NCBI GenBank assembly: GCA_032622095.1
Contig: CP136064.1
Location: 259,573,863-259,637,862, forward strand
Direction: 5' to 3'
DNA: 64,000 nucleotides
Source of the DNA: Siphonodentalium dalli
Lineage: Eukaryota > Mollusca > Scaphopoda > Gadilida > Siphonodentaliidae
This document shows, one piece after another, positions 53,201 through 62,200 of the stretch. The notes beneath the pieces were generated by a model. That model was not told the origin of the DNA. It saw only the letters and a list, made by a program, of their open reading frames with translations, and did no database searches. Positions within the stretch are counted from its first letter, which is position 1. Each line of letters opens with the position of its first letter. The translations under genes and the position numbers were made by a program.

Positions 53201-56200
53201 TGTCATTGTCCGGATTGACCACTCGTCATTCGTCCGTCTGTCTGTCTGTCCGTAGACACTTTACGAGTAATGCGATAACTCAAACATTTTCTATCCGATC
53301 GGAACCAAATTTTGTATATGGGTTTCTCAGCACAAAATACAGATCGAGTTCGAATTTGGATTTGATCTGAGTTTTTGATACAGAGTTATGGCCCTTTTTT
53401 TACTTAGAATTCACGCATTCTGCCATAACTCAAACATTTTTTATCTGATTGGAACCAAATTTGGTATGTGAGTTTCACAGCCCAAAATACAGATCGAGTT
53501 CGAATATGGGTTTGATCTGATTTATTTTAAAGGAGTTATGACCCTTTTTCGAGAAAAAAATGGGGGAAAAGAATGATTTTTTTAGATTTTTTTTTAACTT
53601 TTATACATGTAATAATAATAATAAAAAAATGCCATTGATTCTTTCATTTGTTTTCATTTAGATATTGATGATTATGATACAAGTTGATAAAAAGGTTCCC
53701 AATGTGTCCCTTTAAATATTTAGTAATGAACCCATAAATTAATAGTGTTAAGGTGCCATTCCACCACCGAGCCGTTTTTGCATACAGCACAGATCCCCCA
53801 TTAATGTCAAGTAGCAGTTAAATAACAATTCCTCCTGATATCTGATAAAAAACACATGTGTAGTTCACAATATTGGAGTGTACTGCCACTGGTTAATAGA
53901 ATGTTATTTATTTGGTGATAGACTGTATCCCACAGACCAGTTAATTATGATGGACAATCTGTGAAAGATTTCCTGATAAAACAGTGCTTTTAAAAATTTG
54001 CTGGATGCTGCATTGCACAGCTGAATATATAACTCTACAGATGGTCTGAGGTCATTTTAAATGTTATTGCATTAATAGAGATACCAGCATCAATATAAAC
54101 AATGTCTGTGATTTGTTGACAGCTCTGCTATATAATTGATATTAATGGGTCAGCAGTGAGGTGTCTTTATTTTGATGCGTGTTGTTGGTAGAATTTGAGA
54201 TATTATCATTGTAAACTTAAATTGGACTCTCTTAACCCAAGTATTCCATGTCCAGGTCACCTTTTTCACATTTAACCCAAGGTTGTGGTGTTGCAGCATT
54301 ACAGATCCTGTACCAGTGCATTCTCTTATATAAATGCGAGTGACCCATAAATACCAATAATTTGTTTTATGTACATTTGTCTATAATAGTACATAACAGT
54401 ATACTCTATAATTCAACATCAAAACTCTCATTTATGATTCCGATCATAGTAATTTACTATCGCCAAGGGATGGGTTAACATCTGCCGATCATGATCGGCC
54501 TCTCGTTTCTGTAATTTGTAATAAAACATTGCCACTAGAATCCATCTTGGATTTCAAATTTGAATCTATCGGCACACCCTGCAGCCTGCATTGTTTAGAA
54601 TTTCATTAGAAAACATGGCCACCAGTGGCCATCTTGGATTTTATTTTCTATATGTCTCTTCATGTTGATATCTAGTATGCACAGACATTTCAATTTTCCG
54701 CATTTCCTAATCGCTCCATTAACTGTAACACATTAAATTATCCCTCTCCATGTACAGTGTGATTGACACTTTCATTGAAAGTTTTCATTAATTGTGAGTC
54801 CACATTGTGGTGTCATATGAGAATTATCTCGTAAACTTCATTGCGAAATTCTTCCATATGCTTAAATACATATTAATGATGATATTTATATGTTCGCCTG
54901 TTCACATATCCTTTCTTGGCTTTGATTTCAGGTTTTACAAGAATACACAGAACTGCTTTCCTCAGCAAATAATTTCAGTACTTACAGGAAAGTTTTCCAG
55001 CAGTGTACAGGCTTCAAGATTCCTATATTGTAAGTATTACAGCAGTGTACAGGCTTCAAGATTCCTATATTGTAAGTATTACAGCAGTGTACAGGCTTCA
55101 AGATTCCTATATTGTAAGTATTACAGCAGTGTACAGGCTTCAAGATTCCTATATTGTAAGTATTACAGCAGTGTACAGGCTTCAAGATTCCTATATTGTA
55201 AGTATTACAGCAGTGTACAGGCTTCAAGATTCCTATATTGTAAGTATTACAGCAGTGTACAGGCTTCAAGATTCCTATATTGTAAGTATTACAGCAGTGT
55301 ACAGGCTTCAAGATTCCTATATTGTAAGTGACTTCATATTTACATCATCTGTGATTTTACTGCTGATGCTGAATTACAAGCCAAATATCATTGAGGTATT
55401 CACATGGCACCCGTTACAGGTATTGTGACAAAAGCTTCAAATACAACAATACAGGGTGTCCACTAGGTGTTGGGGGAATGGTACCCCTATGGCTGCAGGG
55501 GGAAATCTCAGTCCGGAAAAACTGAAAATATCTACTAGTATTTAGGTACCGTAAACTTTGTGATAAAACATCAAGTTAAATTCGCGATACAATACGTATA
55601 CTGACAATTTTATTGTGCGCCACCAACAATGGTAGAGGAATTGTTAAAATTTGAAATTTATTTTGACATCTGACCACTACATTCATGTTATACCATGAAA
55701 TATTCCTGATCATTCTTCAGTGGCTAATATCTGGACCTCGTCTACATAATCATAAACGAAAACCAGTCAGAACAGTGTTAGTTGAGAATGTAATCGCGAT
55801 GTATGAAGACAGAATCAACCATGTGGCTTTTAGTGACGTCCACTCTGATAACTTTCAGAATATGGAAATAATAATTGTCAATGTGTGCAGCCCTGAAAAG
55901 CATTCGTTTCCTGCCAAATGGTTCTCTAGTGGTCAGCGTTAATGCATGGGCAAATAAAATTATCTTCGTTTATTACTCCCTGTTGGTTTTATTTAGTAGC
56001 AGATACACGCTTGTGTTGTAGACATTAATCTGTGGATCGGGTAGGAACATATTATGGAGGGGAAATTTGGGTGAGAAGAAGGGACCTTAAAAGTGACCTG
56101 CTGCGCCCATAGCGGAGACCCTGAATATAGTATTGTGCTGTAATTTGACATCGCATGGGATGTGTTTACTCGCCAGTTTCTATCATGTTCAAGTATTTTT

Positions 56201-59200
56201 GCAAAAACATTGTGTTCGCATCAAAATCTCTTCTTATTAAAAAGATTGAATATTAGCCTACATGGTGAATATTACCCTACATGGTTGAATATTACCCTAC
56301 ATGGTTGAATATTACCCTACATGGTTGATTGAATATTACCCTACATGGTTGATTGAATATTACCCTACATGGTTGAATATTACCCTACATGGTTGATTGA
56401 ATATTACCCTACATGGTTGAATATTACCCTACATGGTTGAATATTACCCTACATGGTTGATTGAATATTACCCTACATGGTTGAATATTACCCTACATGG
56501 TGAATATTACCCTACATGGTTGATTGAATATTACCCTACATGGTGAATATTACCCTACATGGTGAATATTACCCTACATGGTTGATTGAATATTACCCTA
56601 CATGGTTGATTGAATATTACCCTACATGGTTGATTGAATATTACCCTACATGGTTGATTGAATATTACCCTACATGGTTGATTGAATATTACCCTACATG
56701 GTTGGCACATGAATAATAAAACATGCAATCCATGAGGCTTAAAAATGACAGCACAGAAAAAGCTCCACTCGCAATGCTTGCATAACATGCAATGATATTA
56801 TACTTAACCCTTCCAAGACTGGAGCTTCCTGAAATTTTGCGAAAACCATGTGCCAATGCATTCTCTTATATATACGAGTTGCCATATTTAAGAGAATGCA
56901 TTGGCCTAACAAATTTTATATTATTTTTTATATTTGTTAAAGAATGTAAGGAAAGTGAAAAAAAAATTAAAAAAAATTGTTAAAGAATGTAATAAATAAT
57001 GATAAAAATGATTCAATTTGTTAAATAATGTAAGAAAAAATAATAAAAATTGATAAAGAATGTGAGAAAAAATGATTAAAAAAATGACAAAAATTGTTAA
57101 AGAATGTAAGAAAAATTGATAAAAAAGTTTGTTAGGCCAATGCATTCTCTTATATATGCCTTGCATATATAAGAGAATGCATTAGCCTGACAATATTTAT
57201 CTTGATCTTGTAAGCCAGTGCATTCTCTTATTTATGCGAGGCTCCCTATGGGAGACTTGGATATATAATAGAATGCACTGGCAACTGGCACAGGATCTTT
57301 AATGCTGCACCAGCACAGCTCCCGTCATGAAAGGGTTAAAAATATTTCATTGTAACTTGAGTTTTTGAAGCCTGAACACATTTAAACAGATGTTTTTTTT
57401 TATCATATTCATTAAAATTTAATTTATTCATTTCAGAGGAATTCATTTGAAAGATCTTGTGATAATGAACATTGCCTCTGAAGATCAAGTTGATGGTAAC
57501 CTAATAAACTTCCGAAAAATGGCGCAACTCTCCGGTGTTTTCGAGGAAATAATGAAACTACAGTTCAATGAAAGTATTCCAGTTCAAGCAAATAAAGACC
57601 TGATTAATACATTACGAGTAAGTAATATGCTCAATACAGCAAAACAGGTTATCAATCAAGACTGAGAATAAGGTGCCTCACATTTACAGAATGAGGTCCC
57701 CAGAGGGTGAATTTAGTGACGCTATCCCATATACCGGGCTAGTATCACTAAATTCACCCACTGGGGACCTCATTCTGCTTAGGCCCCATCTTCTCTGGAA
57801 AGTATTTTTATTATCAAATTAACAAGTGTTTTTGTTATTATAGAAACTTCTTCACAAAGATTCTTTTTCTTATTTAGTTTAGTTTCTCTATATTCCCGGG
57901 TATAACAGGTATTAACAATGAAATATATTCTCTGCACTGTTTTTTATTTCAATGTTATAAAATTCCCGTTCAGAACATCAAAAAGGTCCCAGGTTTTGAA
58001 CTGCTGGTGTATGATCTATAGGGGCGTAACCAGAATATAGATTCATGGCATTTTCTAATCCAATGAAACACTTAGGGTGAGATAATTTCTTTTTTTGTGT
58101 ACATATAAAAAAATGAATAATGTCACTTGGTTCAAGTAACTATGTATTAATAATATTCGAAGAAAACTGTCTCACCTTAGCCCATGTCTTGGAAACATGC
58201 AAAATAACTTGGGTTACCTCTTTTACATCTTTCATTAGACATTCGGTACACTGAAGACGACATCTATGAGTTATCTCTGCCTCTTTTACAGCTTTCATTA
58301 GACATTCGGTACACCGAGAACGACATCTATGAGTTATTTCTGCCTCTTTTACAGCTTTCATTAGACATTCGGTACACCGAGGACGACATCTATGAGTTAT
58401 TTCTGCCTCTTTTACAGCTTTCATTAGACATTCGGTACACTGAAGACGACATCTATGAGTTATCTTTGCCTCTTTTACAGCTTTCATTAGACATTCGGTA
58501 CACTGAAGACGACATCTATGAGTTATCTTTGCCTCTTTTACAGCTTTCATTAGACATTCGGTACACTGAAGACGACATCTATGAGTTATCTCTGCCTCTT
58601 TTACAGCTTTCGTTAGACATTCGGTACACTGAAGACGACATCTATGAGTTATCTCTGCCTCTTTTACAGCTTTCATTAGACATTCGGTACACCGAGGACG
58701 ACATCTATGAGTTATTTCTGCCTCTTTTACAGCTTTCATTAGACATTCGGTACACTGAAGACGACATCTATGAGTTATCTCTGCCTCTTTTACAGCTTTC
58801 ATTAGACATTCGGTACACTGAAGACGACATTTATGACTTATCTCTGCCTCTTTTACAGCTTTCGTTAGACATTCGGTACACCGATGATGACATATATGAG
58901 TTATCTCTGCCTCTTTTACAGCTTTCATTGGACATTCGGTACACCGAAGATGACATCTATGAGTTATCTCTGGGCAGAGAACCAAAAACCACAGCTATGG
59001 TGAGTATAAATTAACCATTAACCTTTTCATGACGGGAGCTGCGCTGGCGCAACATTAAGACCCTGTGCCAATGCATTCTCTTATATATGCGAGTCGACCA
59101 TATATAAGAGAATGCATTGTCCTAATAAATTTTTTTATCAATTTTTCTTTCATTCTTTAACAATTTCTGTCATTTTGTATAATTATTTCTTACATTCTTT

Positions 59201-62200
59201 ATCAATTTTTATAATTTTTTCTTACATTCTTTAACAATTTTTATCATTATTTCTTACATTCTTAAAAAAGTTTTATCATTTTATTCATTTTTTTCTTACG
59301 TTCTTTAACAATTATAAAAAATAATATAAAATTTGTTAGGCCAATGCATTCTCTTATATATGCGAGGCGACCTATGGTAGTGTTGCATATATAAGAGAAT
59401 TCATTGGCACAGGGTTTTCACAAATATTCAGGAACCTCTCGTCATGAAAGGGTTAACCATGAAGATTTTTCTTTAATCATGTTCATGATGGATTTATTAG
59501 GTATAGCAAATTTTTGTCTCTCAACTAAGATCAAGCTTTAAAAAAGGAAATATCATGTCTTTTCAGAAACTGCTTTTCTCTGTCTCAAAAAGTGTCGTCA
59601 CATAAGAAATGAACCAGAATGAACAGTGGTTTTATTGTCAATGTGGTATTTTGACCATGAGAAAAATTCAGCATACTTGAAGAACCCCGTTCCATGCTAT
59701 GTCATGATTGCATGATAGGCTGGACCTTTCAAAATTTCCAAACAGTAGGATTAATAACATAGGAGATATACGGTTATTATATGAGGGTGGACTTACTTTT
59801 TTTTTTAGGTATTTAATATCTACCTTCTAATAGGACAGTAAAAGGAGCCATTTTTAGAACAGGCGACCTGTGGAAATGTTTGGAAGAGAGATAACTCTAA
59901 CTTGTTAGCACCCTCCATCAATGCAAATGTCATTTAAAATCAAAGATTTTGCTCGGCTGCATCAGAATAAATCTATTTATTATGCATTTATTGACAAATA
60001 ATATGTACAATATTCGGTTTTATTCACAAAAATAGATATTTGTAGTCTTGAAGGGTTTTAAATAAAAATTATGTTATTGTAAATCTGGCCCGACAGAGAT
60101 ACACTATCTTTATAGATATTGACCTGAAATGAAGTTGGAATAAATATTGTTAATTATTGAACTTATTGGTGATATTGCAACCTTGAATGCTTTTATGAGG
60201 GAATTTATGAATGACAGACTATTTTATCTCACCATTCGTTACATCACTTCATTTTATTCCAGCCAACCACACCCACAAAACCAGTTGTGTTTGCTGATTG
60301 GCTAGCTGGAATTCGACCACCTGATCCAGACACAATAAACCAGCATGTCCATGATATGGTCGACGTGAGTAAATGGAGTATTCAAGAACCATGGCTTGAA
60401 ATAGTGTGTCTGTCATATGCAGAATGAGGTCCCCATGAGGGTGAATTTAGTGAAGCTACCCTGCAAAGTAGGCAAAATTCAACCTCTGGGGACCTCTGCT
60501 TCGGCCTCATCTGCTGGGAAGTATCTATAGTCTCAAATTAACATTGTTTTTAGTTACTTTTTTATATTTTATATGGGTGAACATCACAAACTTCAACTTG
60601 GGAACTTCAAATCTGATCCTAGGTCTCTCATAGCAGTTGAGGCCTCAGCAGATTAAAGTCCTCAGAGCGTGAATTTGGTGGGCTAGCGTCTCTAATTTCA
60701 CCCTCTGGGGACCTCATTATGCAATTTACAATCAAGGCTTGTCAAGAACATTTTATGTTATCTCTGGCAAAATCGGGGTACTCTTGAATTTTTTACCATT
60801 CTAGTTTTTGAATTATTTTTTACCAAGGTTCGATTTTTTTGTTTAGAAAAAAGGCAACCACCAAAGAAAACCGTCTTATTTCGGGGGATGTGTTGTCGGT
60901 GACCTTTTATTCTATTTTTTATTCAGAAATCGGTAAAGCCGGTAAATTTTTAGTGTCAATTTGTGTTTCAATGCCATAAATATTTTTATATCAGTCCGTT
61001 CTATTACTGCAGGCTGTTTTTAAGAACTATGACCATGATAGAGACGGCTTCATTTATATTAGCCATATGAGTCCATTCTATTACTGCAGGCTGTTTTTAA
61101 GAACTACGACCACGATAGAGACGGCTTCATTTCACACGAGGAGTTTGATCTGATCGCTGGAAACTTCCCATTTATTGACTCTTTCTGTGTCCTTGACACA
61201 AACCAGTAAGTATAATATCTTTATGTTTAATTGGACCACGAGCATTGCTCAGTTTCCACACATAGAATATAGTATGGAGAACTATTGCCATAATAGACAG
61301 GTTCAGCCGCATGTAAATGTAACTTGTAACATATGTGTTACTATGGTATTGCTATGAAGATGCACATGGTGGAAACAGTCACATGATTTCTTAGTGCCAA
61401 ACCTACACCTTTATAGATATCGGTCAATGTCTAAAGATGTAAGTAATGGTTGGGTGGATAAAATAAGATAAGTTTTATTGACAATCAGGTCACCTTCACA
61501 GGTAGAGTAATTTGGATAAACAACAAACAAACAAATAAACAGAACACATGAGAAAGTATTAAGTGATTGATGTTGATTGGTGAAATAAAGTGATACAACT
61601 TGCTTATTGTTCGTGTCCAGCTTAATGTTCAAGTCCAACAGTTATCTATATAGGATACGGCAATACAGCATTAACCCTTTGAGTGCCAGGGGCCGATATT
61701 ATCGGCCCTAAACCTACACAATAAGTCTGTTAAAGAATATAATAAAATATATTAAAATTGTAAAAAAAAAAATTAAAAAAAATTAAAATAAAAAAATTGT
61801 TAAGCCAATGCATTCTCTTATATATGCGAGGCGACCTATGGTCGACTCGCATATATAAGAGAATGCATTGGCACAGGGTATATGGGTTGATACAAAAATC
61901 GGACCTGGCACTCAAAGGGTTAATGGGCCTACATGGTACTATATCATAAGAGTTACATGAAAGATTGATATACCGGCTTCATATGCTGATGGTCACGGCC
62001 ATTTCCCAGCTGTTTTAAATTTTTCACACAGAAGTGAAATAAATGCTCTTTATTTCTACCATATCAGGAATATACTAACACAGAACGATCTTTTCTGTTC
62101 CATGTCGTGCATTTGGCTGTTGTAAAACAATGTGTTCAAGGTTGTATATTTTATAACTTCAATGCATGTTTCCAGTACATATAATGCGTAGTTCAAGGTA

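Noticed and set aside
54807-55331. 174-codon frame on the + strand and 109-codon frame on the minus strand over the 42-bp array
   Set aside because: They run in a different frame from RasGRP and only repeat the 14-residue translation of the array; no family similarity.
55685-55942. 85-codon + strand frame inside a RasGRP intron
   Set aside because: No family recognised and no flanking splice or promoter evidence. It could be an old transposon piece.
58140-58985. 281-codon Cys-rich open frame on the minus strand (CTEC/HRC repeats)
   Set aside because: It is the complement of the 63-bp RasGRP exon array. A period divisible by three keeps it open. The + strand frame matches a known protein family, so this is a shadow.
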